From: Gonatopus flavifemur
Lineage: Eukaryota > Arthropoda > Insecta > Hymenoptera > Dryinidae
Assembly: GCA_018340375.1 (NCBI GenBank)
Contig: JAFFJZ010000007.1
Coordinates: 28,246,001 to 28,310,000, forward strand
Direction of reading: 5' to 3'
Length of the DNA stretch: 64,000 bases
Shown here in pieces: positions 47,580 through 59,019 of this stretch (position 1 is its first letter; every line of letters starts with the position of its first letter). The notes below the pieces were generated by a model. The model saw nothing but the letters and a program-made list of their open reading frames with translations. It ran no database searches and was not told the origin of the DNA. Both the position numbers and the translations under genes were made by a program.

Positions 47580-48258
47580 TTGTCGCCAATGTAAAGTAAG
47601 TTTGTAAACCGAAAGGGATCTAATATCGGTGAAAATGATAATTGAAAATGTTACGTGTCCATCTGAATCATTTTCGTTTCAAAGGGGAAATAATACTGAG
47701 ATTCTAAATTCAATGCCGAGTCTCCGCGATTTGGTTCTCTTGCGTTTTATGAACGTTGTTGATTCTTTTTTCAAAAGCAGATCATAGAGTCCAGACTTTG
47801 AATCCAGAGTCTCCATGAATGCATGTATACAATAATTCGTAACATCCCTGTCGGAAATAAAAGTACAACAAATCATGTTATTTCAACGATTCATTACGAT
47901 TTCCTGTGATGAAGTCAGATTTTCTACAATGAAGCGTGTATCGTGATAAATCATAATTAATCGTGAGTTGTTTGTGATCAATGTTTCCAAAGATTTGTTA
48001 AGATTTTTCATTACTTTCATTTGTTCTGACAAATCCTAATTCGACTTTGTTTGGTTATTGAAACTTTGGAATTCCTCCGCTACCGTCAACTGGGGTAACG
48101 TTAGGACAAAATGCATATGATTTCTCGTTCATGTGCTACTAAAATTCAGTTCTTTGAATCGGAATTTTTTTAATCGTACAGAAGACTCGCAGACTAAATC
48201 CCCAAGACGTATGAGGAGCCCCATTGAAGGAAAAGAAGATTCAATAATGTAACGATTG

Positions 48259-48449
48259 CACGGAAAAAAATGACGTGTGGATTCTGCATTGGTTGTTGTT
48301 ATTTTTACATAACTGCTGTGAAGTGCATGCAATTGGAGTAAAATTCACATTGGGACCAATGTTACGTGTATATTGCTACTGAAGTAAACGGCAGGCGTAA
48401 TTATAACCTCACTTTTCATGTAATTCTTACATGGTCATTTTTTTCCGTG
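48259..48449. mobile_element. CACGGAAAAAAATGAC MITE, TG duplication
   Basis: Perfect 16-bp inverted ends, TG on both sides, 191 bp. Words such as ATTCACATTGG and TTACGTG recur weakly. Confidence 0.75.
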
Positions 48450-49309
48450 TGTGGAAACAGTGTCATAGAGGTACCCAAGGGATGGAGGGACTCTAGGACA
48501 CTTGTGAGTTTTGCTTTAATAAACTATAAATACATTTGTTATTGATTTCAAATCATACAGCACTGTTATTGCATACATATGTATCAGTAATATGAAAGTC
48601 AGTTTTTGAAGTCAGTCTTTCAGATGAAAGCTTAGGGAATTCTTACCAATGAGACCATTCCTCTGTTGCTGTGTTAATTTTTTCACTCCCATATGAAACA
48701 TTGAGTGAAGTCTGTCACTGTACAACATTGTTCGATCACATCCCAGAAATAATATCAAAATTGCGAGAAATTGAAAACCATCCATGAGAACGAAGGCAAT
48801 GAATAAACCGTGCATGTCCTAGCGTTACCCCGAATGCCCTAGAGTTACCCCAGTTGACGGTAGGTATAATCATGAACAAGAACTTAACAAGGTACTGTAA
48901 ACAAAATCGGTAAATGTTTCGAGAGATTCTTCGGTACTTCAGACAACAACCAACCCGAAGAAAAACTCAGAAAAATTACCAAGATTTTGGTACCAATTTT
49001 TCGAGAATCCTAAGGGAATCTCCAGGGCTTGCATAATATCTCGAAGACTCTCAATCTTGCAAGGAAGAGGAAAATTTTCCCTTCACCTAAATGAACTTAT
49101 CTACCGTATGACGTACACGGGATTTGAAAAATGTTGATTTTTGAAAAAATGGCAAACTCTTGAAAAAAAAAGACGACTTTCCAAAATTTGGAAAAACTCG
49201 TACGACATTCCTTGCAAAATCTAATTGACAAGCTACAGTTAAAATTTGAACTCAATTGGATAAAAATTGAGCGAGTTATTTTGAAAATAAGCCAATTTGA
49301 AAATCATCC

Positions 49310-49436
49310 CCAGCGTGTGTGAATTATTGCCCACTCTGGCCCCATTCTGGCCCAATCTTGGGCCTATATGGGCCATGGACAGAATGGGGTCCATGCTGGG
49401 CCGGGATGGGCCCCATGGTACACACATGCTAGGGGT
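49310..49436. mobile_element. GGGCC word MITE
   Basis: CCCCAGCGTGTGTG and inverse CACACATGCTAGGGG. Between them are about eight GGGCC/GGCCC words (TGGGCCTATATGGGCC). Flanks differ (AT, TA). Confidence 0.65.
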
Positions 49437-49623
49437 AATTCTGAAATAATCGCGTTTGAAATTACAAATTTTATTCTCTATGTTTTGCAATTGGAAATTG
49501 GCATCAAAAGGATTTTTCTTCATTAGTTTGCGATGCAGCCACTGCCATATAAATCGTTTCCCAAATTGATATTCATCTTATTTCTCATTTTTTTCATTGA
49601 TTGATTCATTGATGAACCGTGCA

Positions 49624-50035
49624 CGGAGAAAACGATCTTCTAAAAAGTACCATACTTCATAGTGTTCGAGCATTGCTTTTGCCAAAATTAAATTAAACGC
49701 ACCACAATAATCCTAAAATTACCATACTCGCTTGGAATTTCCTGAAGAAGTATAGTAGTTTTGTAGAAACCCAGGTTCAAAAATGGTGTAGAATTCTTGT
49801 GAGGATTTGGTTCTATACAAATCGTACACCATGAATATAATATAAAACATGATTTAGTGAGAATGGTTGTGCAGAACTAAATCTAAGAATTTTATAAAAT
49901 GTTTTCACCTGGGCATTTTCACGTAACTAATTTGATGTGGACAAGAATAACGCTCGAAAACTATAAGCTATGTATTTTTTAGCACATTTTTTTTCTCTTT
50001 GTACAGTTTTAACACACAGAGACAAACAGTAACAT
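49624..50035. repeat. CACGGAGAAAA-ended element, right end degraded
   Basis: Left end CACGGAGAAAACGATC. ACCATACTT, GGTGTAGAATTCT and complements repeat. Possible right end near CATTTTTTTTCTCTTTG at 49988-50004. Confidence 0.4.
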
Positions 50036-50152
50036 TTTTGTGGGTAAAATAATAATATGGTCAGCGCCCTGTATTACCATATTTCAGCACACACATCATA
50101 AATATTGGTCTTATTTTCTATTGTGATAGTAAAAAAAGAAATAAAAAGCGCG

Positions 50153-51432
50153 AAATCCCGTGTGGAAATTAATTCTTGGCGCCAGTTAGGGCCAAACTAG
50201 GCGTCCTTACTTTATTCCAGACCCTGTTTTGGTTACCTTTATAGGGCCTAGACAGGATCGTCACGCTCTCATTTCCAGGGCCTGTACTGTATTCCTAACT
50301 TGGGCCTATGTAGGACACCCATGATGGGGCCAATGTAGGCTCTGAAACTAGGGCCTTTGAATGTGTAATAAATTTTTGCATAGATCATCAAATGAGATGA
50401 ATATCGCAAGGAGAGAATAAAATTCCCACCCGGGTAGAAATGATTTATGACATTCCCCAGTTCTATTCAGGGCCTGGTCGGGGCCCGGTCAGATTTGATC
50501 ATTTGATATATTAAAATGATTATTTTGATTGTTTTTCAACGAATCAAGTACCTTTCAGTTCATACAACGTTCCTTCTTTTATTGTTATGTCTACGAGTAT
50601 AAGGTATTAATTATCATTATGATTTTCCATCAATTCATTGATTATAAAATTTTTATCTCATTGAATTTATTCAGTGAAACCGAAACTATTGACTTTTATC
50701 TAATATCAAATGGAAAATTTCTTGCATTTCATTCCTGTGCTCGATCAAAATGACAGAAATTTGGCTATAAAAATGGATCTATGCAAAGACTTCGAATTGT
50801 AAATAGTTTAAAACTTTAGTTGAATAAAGAGGTTATATATTGCTGTTTTCAACCAAGGTTGGGTGCACCTAACTTTTCAAAACAAGGGGAATATTGGTAA
50901 TGCAGGTCGGCCCTACGAGGGTTGTGTACAGATGTGCTTAAATTAAAATCTTTGGGAGAATATGGGAAGCCTAGCAAGGCCCTATAAGGGTTGTAGTAGG
51001 GTGAGCCTAAATTAAAATCTTTGGGAGAATATGGAAAGCCTAGCAAGGCCCTATACGGGCTGTAGTAGGGTGCGCCTGAATTAAAATCTTTGGGAGAATA
51101 TGGACAACCTAGGAAGGCCCTATACGGGCTGTAGTAGGGTGCGCCTGAATTAAAATCTTCGGGAGAATACGGGAAACACAGCAAGGCCCTATACGGGCTT
51201 TAGTAGGGTGCGCCTAAATTTTTCAAACAGGGGGAAACATTGGAAATGCATCTTGGCCCCACATGAGTCTTGTATGGGTGGCCCTGAGTTAGAAAAATCA
51301 GGCCAAATATCAGAAACCCGACTAGGCCCCTTAGTGGTTAAGGCTAGGCCATCCTAAGTTTGGATACCCGATTCAAGCCCATACAGGGCCTATATTCAAT
51401 ACAGGACGCCCGGACAAATTTCCACACGGGAT
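50153..51432. mobile_element. 1.28-kb AGGGCCT word element with 69-bp tandem array
   Basis: Perfect ends ATCCCGTGTGGAAATT and inverse. The left part (50170-50350) and right part (51230-51420) carry GGGCCTA/TAGGCCC words, and the middle holds the array at 50885-51225. The AT at each end may be duplication or part of the ends, since AT is self-complementary. Confidence 0.75.
50885..51225. repeat. 69-bp tandem repeat, about five units
   Basis: GGGAGAATATGG recurs at 50954, 51023, 51092 and 51161, exactly 69 bp apart, with a diverged unit before. The minus strand is open across the array and reads as 23-residue repeats (GFPYSPKDFNLGSPYYNPYR...). The unit contains the AGGCCCTATA word of the surrounding element. 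Confidence 0.9.
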
Positions 51433-51667
51433 ACGTATTCTTATACGTCCTAAAAAGTTATCACTCACTACGTTAAATTAAATGGTTTAAGCGTACCGAC
51501 AAGATTTTGTTTTGGGTGTAGAACGATCGGATTAGGCAAATAAAATTTTTAAATTATTACTTTAGCATCAAGCCCCGAACTACATCTCAAATATCAATAC
51601 CATAGGCAGATAGCCCCCGTAGACATAAAGCCTTGGTCTCTCTGATTCTTTTTTGGTCTAAACATGG

Positions 51668-51944
51668 ACTCTCTAAAATTTTTAGAGTGAGATTTCATTC
51701 TTCAGCTAGCCAAAAGTGAGCCTGTCGAAATCTTGAGTGAAACTTCCACTCTTTTAGAGTGATATTCTAAGGTTTGAGGTTAAAAACTCACAGTCATTCG
51801 AATTCTGGAGTCAATTTTTCACTCTAAAAGAGTGAGGGTTCACTCGAAACGAGTGAAAATCCCACACGAAGCGGACTGGCTCACTTCCGAGACTTAGTGG
51901 AGTGAAACACGTGATTTTCCACTCTTCCAGATTTAGAGAGTACA
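51668..51944. mobile_element. AGAGTGA word element, short copy
   Basis: ACTCTCTAAAATTTTTAGAG and inverse CTTCCAGATTTAGAGAGT. TTTCACTCTAAAAGAGTGA words inside. It shares GTGAGCCTGTC with the inverse in the 36376 element. Confidence 0.7.
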
Positions 51945-51974
51945 CTGAGAGATCAACCTGGTTCGTATAACCAC

Positions 51975-52250
51975 TCACGTTGGAAATTAATTATTGATGC
52001 CAAATAGGGCAGGGTTAGGCATCCTCACTCCATTTCAGGCTCCATTTTGGTTGCCCTTATAGGCCCTACACAGGATTGTCACGCACCCATTTTCATGGCC
52101 TGCACTATATTTTCGATTTGAGCCTATGTAAGACACCCATGATGAGGCCAATGCAGGGTCTGAAACTAAAATCTTTGAGAGGATAATCAATTTTCGTGAA
52201 GAATCCCACCCAACTTGACCTTGTTCACAAAGTATTGGACTGTATCAAAA
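51975..52250. repeat. Truncated relative of the 50153 element
   Basis: GTTGGAAATTAATTATTGATGCCAAATAGGG parallels 50163-50190, followed by the same order of GGCCCTA, CACGC and TAAGACACCCATGATG segments. No right end was found. Confidence 0.6.
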
Positions 52251-52446
52251 TCAGACACTGCTGACTTGTATCTAATATTCAATGGAATGCTTATTGAAAT
52301 TCATTTCTGCGTCTGGTCAAATTGAGAGAAATTTAGCTATGAAAATTATAGATCGAAGGCTATTAATTTTCGATTCTTGTTTATCATGGTACTTCGACTA
52401 TTTCCAGTTAGGGCAGTGTTTGGGCATGTTTAGGTTTAAGGTGGTA

Positions 52447-52627
52447 CTAGCGGCAGCCAAATCGTTTATGACTAACTACGGGCAAACGATCCAATTCTAT
52501 CAAAATATCGCTCTGTACAGCACTTCTTTGATGCAAGTGGAAGTGCTGTACGGAGCGATATTCTGATAAAATTGAAGCGTTTGCCCGTAGTTTGTCATAA
52601 ACGATTTGGCTGCTACCACGCCGCTAG
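52447..52627. mobile_element. 181-bp near-perfect hairpin MITE, TA flanks
   Basis: CTAGCGGCAGCCAAATCG and inverse ...GCCGCTAG with TA on both sides. The long arms include GGGCAAACGATCCAATTCT and GCGATATT. It overlaps an open frame that is a palindrome effect. Confidence 0.75.
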
Positions 52628-52649
52628 TATCCCTTTAAGTATTGGAGGA

Positions 52650-54200
52650 CAATATTGGTGGTTTCAATTGAGCGTATAGTATACCGATTTTGTATCGGAA
52701 CATTTGAATTGAAATTCTTGAGTAACATATCGAGGTCTTATACGTGAATAGTGAATTTAACCGGGAATTTTCGAAAATTTCATAATATCTATTGACTATT
52801 GTTGACAAATTTTGTGAATTATATACAAAACATTTAAATGAAATCAACATACACTTTTTCATGAGTTTTAGTACAATATTTTTCAGTGAAATGCATATAA
52901 AAGTAAGCATCATAATCGATTAAAAATATTATTTCGATTTCAATACAATCTATTTTATTAAAAACTGTCCATGTCACTCGCTTTCAAACTTTTTATATAT
53001 ATTCAATTCAAAATAAACCCTTTCAACGGTTCAAATACAGATGATAAAATGTTCATACAGCACCAGGCACCTTAATTACTCATAGAAAGTGCAAATACCG
53101 TTTCAGGATGTTCTACAAACGTCGCATATGCGTCCCAGGTCTCAAATACATAAAATGTCCTATTTTCATGAACGTAGCCCGGGTAACATGCACTGAAAGA
53201 AAGGATTGGTAATTGGATTCAGAGTAAGATTTACTCTGAAAATCTTGAAGAGTATTCTTAGAATGACACCATGCGGGTCAAAAATAATACGATGAAATAT
53301 TAAAAGAACACTATTCGGTGTGGAATTCTGCTAACACCATTTATTTTTAAAGTGTATATACGTATAAATTTTATATCGAATATCAGCATATCAGCAATCG
53401 CGTTTTTGAATTCACTAACCCTGTATGAATGACTTAATTTCAAAGGAATATTGTTTTCACAATTATTCACAAGAGTGCGTGATATTTTTTCATGCAAACT
53501 TTTGATGCCTTCCTCGTTCGTTCCTTCGTCGCTATTCCTCGCTATGCATGGGGAATAACGGATCTTATCGAACTTAGAAACTTGGCGCACAAATCAAGAT
53601 ATCTAGAGATATTGGATAAAATACATTCCCACACACGGAGCCCCGACAAAGTGTAGATGAATAATTTGGGAATCGAAGTTTGAACTTTTCGTGACTTCGA
53701 TTGCTCGTAGAGATACTTCGTGCCCTATTCAAGGTTATTGATATACCTAGAAACTCTCTACTAATAAATTATTGAAATTCAAGATTACCATTGGATATCT
53801 TTTCACATTACAATAAATCTTCCACGTTATTCTTTCTCAACGAGAAGAAAGGAACGATAAAAGATTTGCGATTGTACTGAAATATATGTTATACGATGAT
53901 TATGATATAATTATTTGTATTCGAGAAGAAAATGCAAGGGGAAAATAATCTTCATTGGGTTAAAAAATAAAAGTTTCAAAAGTACTTCGTATTGACAAAA
54001 TATCCTCGAAAAGATTATTAGTTTCCGTACAATTCGATTGTTCGGTTCGAGAAGATTGCGGTCAATTGTGCAATGTATACAAAATATTTATTAAAATTCC
54101 ATGGAATTATTTGAATACACAAATTGAAGTTCGATTTGTGTTTTTATTCTTATTTTTTTAAAACGTAGAAAATGAAACCAATCGTCCTTGAATTTAGTCG
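52650..54200. other. No gene recognised
   Basis: AT-rich. One possible element end lies at 53191 (CACTGAAAGAAAGGATTGG). Short open frames on either strand show no family motif. Confidence 0.4.
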
Positions 54201-55010
54201 AGCAACCCCTTCGTATTCCGCATCGCATGTATACAATCATCGCTTTAGGACGTATATATGCGCGTGGAATGTAGCGCCAAGGTTTGAAGGTCGATAGGAC
54301 GAACGAAATCGAAGACGAAACTGCTGTTGCTGCTGCGTCGAAAGTGAAAGCGTGTGAAAGCATGGGAGCGTAATCGTAATCGTAAAGCACCATTATGGTA
54401 GCTACACTCGCGTGGGCGAACCTCAACACAGAAGAAGAGAGCCCGAAGGTGGAAAAAAAGTGGCTTCACAGGTGAAAGTGAAGTGACTGCGGTAGTGGTG
54501 GTGGTGGTGGTTGTGGTGGTGGTGGTGGTGTTGGCGACAACGGGGGTGGTTCTTCACGTTAGAAGAGCACGGCGTATACGGTGAAGGAGGAGGGTGAAAG
54601 GAGGTTAATGATTAGTTCTTCGGAGGTCGGGGGCTGTTGCCGGGTGCAGGTTGCTTGGTTGTCCCCTCCTAAACCACCCCAAGTCCTTCCTTCTAACCTT
54701 TCCCTATCCTTACGGTTTATTCTCTTTGTCGCCCTTCAACCCCTCCGTCACATAATACACGCACACACATACACACACGCACAACACGTTTTCGACGAAT
54801 TCACTGGTAGCCCCCGAAAAACTCAGATCCTCCTATAAACATAGTCGGCGCAGTTACACACTCTAACGCGAAGAAGAAAGTTTGAGTGTGAGGGGTTGCA
54901 AGGTTGTCCTCCCCTCTACGAATCGTGATTTCCCTCTCTTGTACACCCCGAAACGTGTAGAGTTTTGAAACCGTAGATGCAAGAACCATCGATGCAGCTT
55001 AACCGAATTT
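54200..55010. promoter_or_regulatory. GC-rich island, likely promoter or 5'-UTR
   Basis: The most GC-rich part of the window. It contains a GGT microsatellite (54491-54532), CG-containing purine-rich tracts, pyrimidine-rich stretches and a CACACA run at 54762-54785. The pattern fits an insect promoter or long 5'-UTR. No ATG-initiated family-like exon was recognised on either strand. Confidence 0.35.
54491..54532 (+). repeat. GGT microsatellite
   Basis: About 14 GGT units with interruptions (GGTTGTGGT). Confidence 0.9.
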
Positions 55011-55334
55011 CATTGAGGATTTTTATTCAATATTTCTTTGTTTTGGATGCATATTGCATCTTGTGTTGAAGATCAGCAAAAAAGATTTGATTATTTCTTC
55101 ATCTGCTTTGGGGAAAAAGTTTTCCCGATTTTCTCATATGTACTTTTCAGTTGCACGAGGGCAAAATTCATGAACTTTTCCTGAAAATCTGAGATGAATC
55201 TGGGTGTTAGAAGTTAGAATAACTATCTACCGAATAGATTGACAGTCAACGACTGTTGATTAGATATGCAATGAGTTAAACTTTCACATATATTGTTTCA
55301 AAGAAGCAAAATGGTCAAGTAGACGGACAGGGAA

Positions 55335-55589
55335 TTGAAATATATTTTTCTCAACACGATTTTCGATGGCCAGTTTTCATCAAAATTGTACCCGGGTGCG
55401 TATCTCTGTCGCATAAAATGCAAAAGTGAAAAGAACGTGACAAAGCCATGGGTGGTAAATGGATTGATGATGAAAAGGATCCTGCAGAATGAATTTCAGA
55501 GTGCGATTCACGTGGACATGAAAAAAACATTTCAAGTACAGGTACTAAACGCATCAGTGATTATGGAAGGTCGAGAGTTTTCGCACTGA
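55335..55589 (+). other. Open frame of doubtful coding status
   Basis: 84 codons, opening MKYIFLNTIFDGQFSSKLYP. An internal AAGTACAG/GTACTA could be a donor. The opposite strand is also open for 67 codons. No family was recognised. It lies downstream of the GC island and could be an exon, but I would not call it. Confidence 0.2.
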
Positions 55590-56119
55590 AAAGGGAATTG
55601 TATACACTGTTGAGAATATTTTGGCAAAGGCGAGAGATTCGATTATATAAGTGAAACGCGAATCGTTTCACACGAATAAAGGAACAAATAGATTCGGGGG
55701 ACGAATTCCAATCATTACATAAGGTATAAACGTGTATTATAGATGAGCGATAGACGAATAAAGAACAAATTAAAATGATTCATATAAGTGATATTCAATT
55801 CAATACGTACATTTGGAAAAAAGCAGATTGTGCTGAAGCAAAATTCATACGATTCCAATTTAAAGAGCATATATGGCGATAAAAATCGGCTATAGCAAGG
55901 AACCGAATTGAGAAATGACAATAAGTTTCCTGCTTTTTGAGGGAGGAAACCACATTGAGGAAATGAAACTGAAACTGGTAGCCAAAAGATATACTGAGAG
56001 GAATTCATCATTGAAATTTACTGGTTTTCTCATTAGACGGGGGACATACTTGACATAACAATTTCATATACTTGGCAGATATCGATATGTTTCTATAGAA
56101 TTCATATCTAGTTTAAATA

Positions 56120-57419
56120 CACGGAGGAAAATTATAATGTGAATTTCACATTAGCGCATAGATAAAATTTTAAATGTAATTTCTACATTAATTTTGATGA
56201 AACTCACATGATACGTACATGACCATTGCTTTGGAAGACTGTAAAAATTACGCCAATCCAAAAATATATTTATTATGATATTATTGACCACGAACAATGT
56301 AAATTTTCCATTACACTCGACTGAATCTACTTTTCACGAACGTGATGCCATGAGGCATGCTCAACCACATTTCCACTTATTCAATTCTACAGCAATCTAA
56401 TGTACATTCAACAAGTACAGTTGCTGATGTTACCTATGCTTTTTTGAATGATAGTCTGATTTATTTCCCAGGAATTTTATTCTCATTCTCAAATATACAG
56501 TTACCGCAATCTGATGTGTATTCAACAATTGCTTCTGCAAAAACTACTCGCCTGTGTTGGTAATACTACTGAGAAGCGTTGTACCACTCCTTCCAGTTCA
56601 GAATTATTAAAATCGTGTCACAAAGATGGTGCAAACAGTTTCAATAGTTTTCCGCGAGTATCAGTTTGTTCCTACATTTGATATATATTAAAAACTTGAA
56701 TCTCCACTCATAGCGTATGGTTAGTGATAATGATAGAATAAAGCGACATAACGTTGTATTGTATCTTGTTATAATATGTTATATGTCAGATGTAAGATGA
56801 AAGATGTATGTTAAGGTAATAAATTTAAGCTGAGTGATTGAAGTTCATTTCACTGCTCAAAAATGCATTTGTATATATTGTCTCATTGTATATTCAACAA
56901 AAAACGCAACAGCAAGAATTAGTTGGGAAGATACAATTTTTTTATTTCAACTGTCAGTGAAAATTCATAAAAATGTGGCGCAAATAATGTAAAATTTTAA
57001 CCACATAAATTTTATCCCCATCTTCGTGGCTTTTGGAAAATTAACAAAAATTGTTGTAGTCATTATCGTAGTTCTCGCGTATGCATAAAATATGTAAATG
57101 AGCGATTAAAATTTTATTCAAAAATCCTAACATGTATTTCACATTAGACTGATGTACAAATTTCATAAGTTTGAAGTAAATATCGCTTGTCATACTGTTT
57201 ATATTTCATCCATTACGACAATAGAATTTACATTTGATATATGTAATAGTTATAAAGTACGTATGTTAAAATTACATCAGATTGCGGTAGAATTGCGACA
57301 TTTTCAATTTACAGCAAAAATGATATTTCCACCACAGAAATGCTATCCCTATATTTACATGTGGATTTTGTCAAATTTATCGCAATTGCTGTATCTGCTA
57401 CCCCAAATTTTTCTCCGTG
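56120..57419. mobile_element. Possible CACGGAGGAAAA element
   Basis: TA then CACGGAGGAAAATT at the left, AAATTTTTCTCCGTG then TA at the right, 1.3 kb apart. AATGTGAATTTCACATT words lie near both halves, but the sequences just inside the ends do not mirror, so these may be ends of two elements. Confidence 0.3.
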
Positions 57420-57469
57420 TATATTTCAATAAAATTTTGATAAAAACTTGATACTTATGTTATAGAAAC

Positions 57470-57486
57470 GTATCGATATCGATACG
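57470..57486. repeat. Perfect short palindrome
   Basis: GTATCGATATCGATAC. It may be a degenerate hairpin-element core. Confidence 0.6.
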
Positions 57487-57505
57487 CATCGCCCATCTCT
57501 TGGCA

Positions 57506-57820
57506 TGAGATCACAAATTGATGAGAAAAAACAGTAATTTTTCATACTATGAAGTTTGAAAATCAAAACCAGTGAGAATTCATGTGAAAAAACAGTAATT
57601 TCTTATGACACAAATTGTAAACAAAACTCTCAATTGGTAAGATTGATGTGAATTGAAAACCATAACATTTTCAAAAAGGATGAGTGGCTTCGAGGAGAGA
57701 AGCAGAATTCGTGATCAGGAACAATCATGTTCAACGCTGGTGAACATAAAATTGTTTTCTCGGTTAATATAACTCTAGGAAAAATTACTGGTATTTCCCA
57801 TCAATTTGTAATCACATGTC
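57506..57820. repeat. CAGTAATTT inverted repeat
   Basis: ATCACAAATTGATGAGAAAA pairs with a diverged inverse ending ATCAATTTGTAATCAC. AAAAACCAGTAATTTC words continue to 57890. Confidence 0.5.
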
Positions 57821-57891
57821 AAGTATATCCCTTGCTTACTGACAAAAACCAGTAATTCTTAATGATACAATTCTCTCAGTGTAGCGGTCAA

Positions 57892-58056
57892 TTGTTGTAA
57901 CTTCTGATTGAACTTGATTCTGATATTTTTCATATCAGAAATTGATCGAGTGGCTTTCAACCAAGTAGTATGGCTACTTGAATACTTGATGGGATAATTT
58001 TATCAGGAACTACACCACTTGGCTCCCAGCTCCTGGTCGCTAGTTTCAGCTTCATA
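57892..58056. repeat. Diverged CTAGTTTCAGCTTCAT family copy
   Basis: GTCAATTGTTGTAACTTCTG at the left and TCGCTAGTTTCAGCTTCAT at the right, as in the 33-34 kb copies. Confidence 0.5.
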
Positions 58057-58110
58057 TTGGGCGGCTGATTTTCATACAGTTTTTTGTGAGTTTATTTGGA
58101 GAGGAAGAAA

Positions 58111-58392
58111 CCCTAACAGCACACTCACCGATGTCCACGTCGCATCTCCGTGGAAGCGACGTGGATAAAAGGGAGACGTGGATTAGTGATATCGATTCTT
58201 TTTTATAGAAAAAGTATTGAGTTCTTATAGATTTGTATAAAACATCAGGAGAAATTCGATATATTCTTTATATGAAAGAATCGATTGTTCCAAGAATCGG
58301 CATCACTAACGTGGATACAAGGTGGATGAACGGAGAAGCGACGTAGAGGCGTCGGAGAAATGTCCGGGGATCGGTGGTTGTGCTGTACGGGG
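58111..58392. mobile_element. ACGTGGA word element with ACAGCAC ends
   Basis: CCCTAACAGCACACTCACCG and inverse GGTGGTTGTGCTGTACGGG. GACGTGG/ACGTCGC words inside. It is split by the 121-bp hairpin at 58186-58306. Confidence 0.6.
58186..58306. mobile_element. 121-bp ATCGATTC hairpin, TA duplication
   Basis: GTGATATCGATTCTTTTTTA and inverse GAATCGGCATCAC, TA on both sides. Copies of the same length are here and at 60080-60200. Nested in 58111-58392. Confidence 0.8.
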
Positions 58393-58496
58393 AATGTTTG
58401 GAATTGTTTTTAACTGTGAGGCAATTTTATTCATATTCTAAACTACACTGAGAAAGATTTTACCTGGATGAAGATCTACCTGGATGCACGGAGAAA

Positions 58497-58950
58497 AATG
58501 CAGGTCGAAAATATAGTAATCTTGAATAAAAATTGGAGAATATTTCTAAAGGCTGAGAGTTTTTTTTAAATGCATAATGAAGATAAAACGGTTCACAATT
58601 TTTGTGGAATTGTAATCGAAAAACACTGAAAAATTACCGATACTCAATAAAAAATAGGAAAACATGAAGTTTCCAAATGTCTCGCGTGAAATTTTACAAA
58701 GACATTAACAAAATTTCAATATCCTACTGTTCACTTTGTGAAATTTCATAAGTGACTTTTGGAAAGTTCATATGTTTCTCTATTTTTCATCAAGTATTGA
58801 TAATTTTTCATTGTTTTTTTAATACAATTCCACAAAAAAGCGGACTGTTTGATTTTTATTATGCATTCAAGAAAAACTCTCAGATTTTAAGCAATATTCT
58901 CAAATTTTTATTGAAGATTACTACATTTTCGACCTGCATTTTTCTCCGTG
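58497..58950. mobile_element. Uninterrupted CACGGAGAAAAATGCAGG hairpin, TG duplication
   Basis: 454 bp, arms paired over almost their whole length, TG on both sides. It serves as the empty-site reference for the insertion at 47099-47398. Confidence 0.85.
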
Positions 58951-59019
58951 TGTAGGTTCAAATTTTATGAAAACAAAAAAGTCATCGCGAGCAAAAATAC
59001 TATAATAACACTTGGGTTG

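Noticed and set aside
50849..51184. 111-codon frame of 23-residue repeats, possible structural protein
   Set aside because: The array lies inside a transposable element with perfect inverted ends. It is kept only as a finding.
52282..52566. 94-codon frame
   Set aside because: It ends in the 181-bp palindromic MITE and shows no domain or splice signals.
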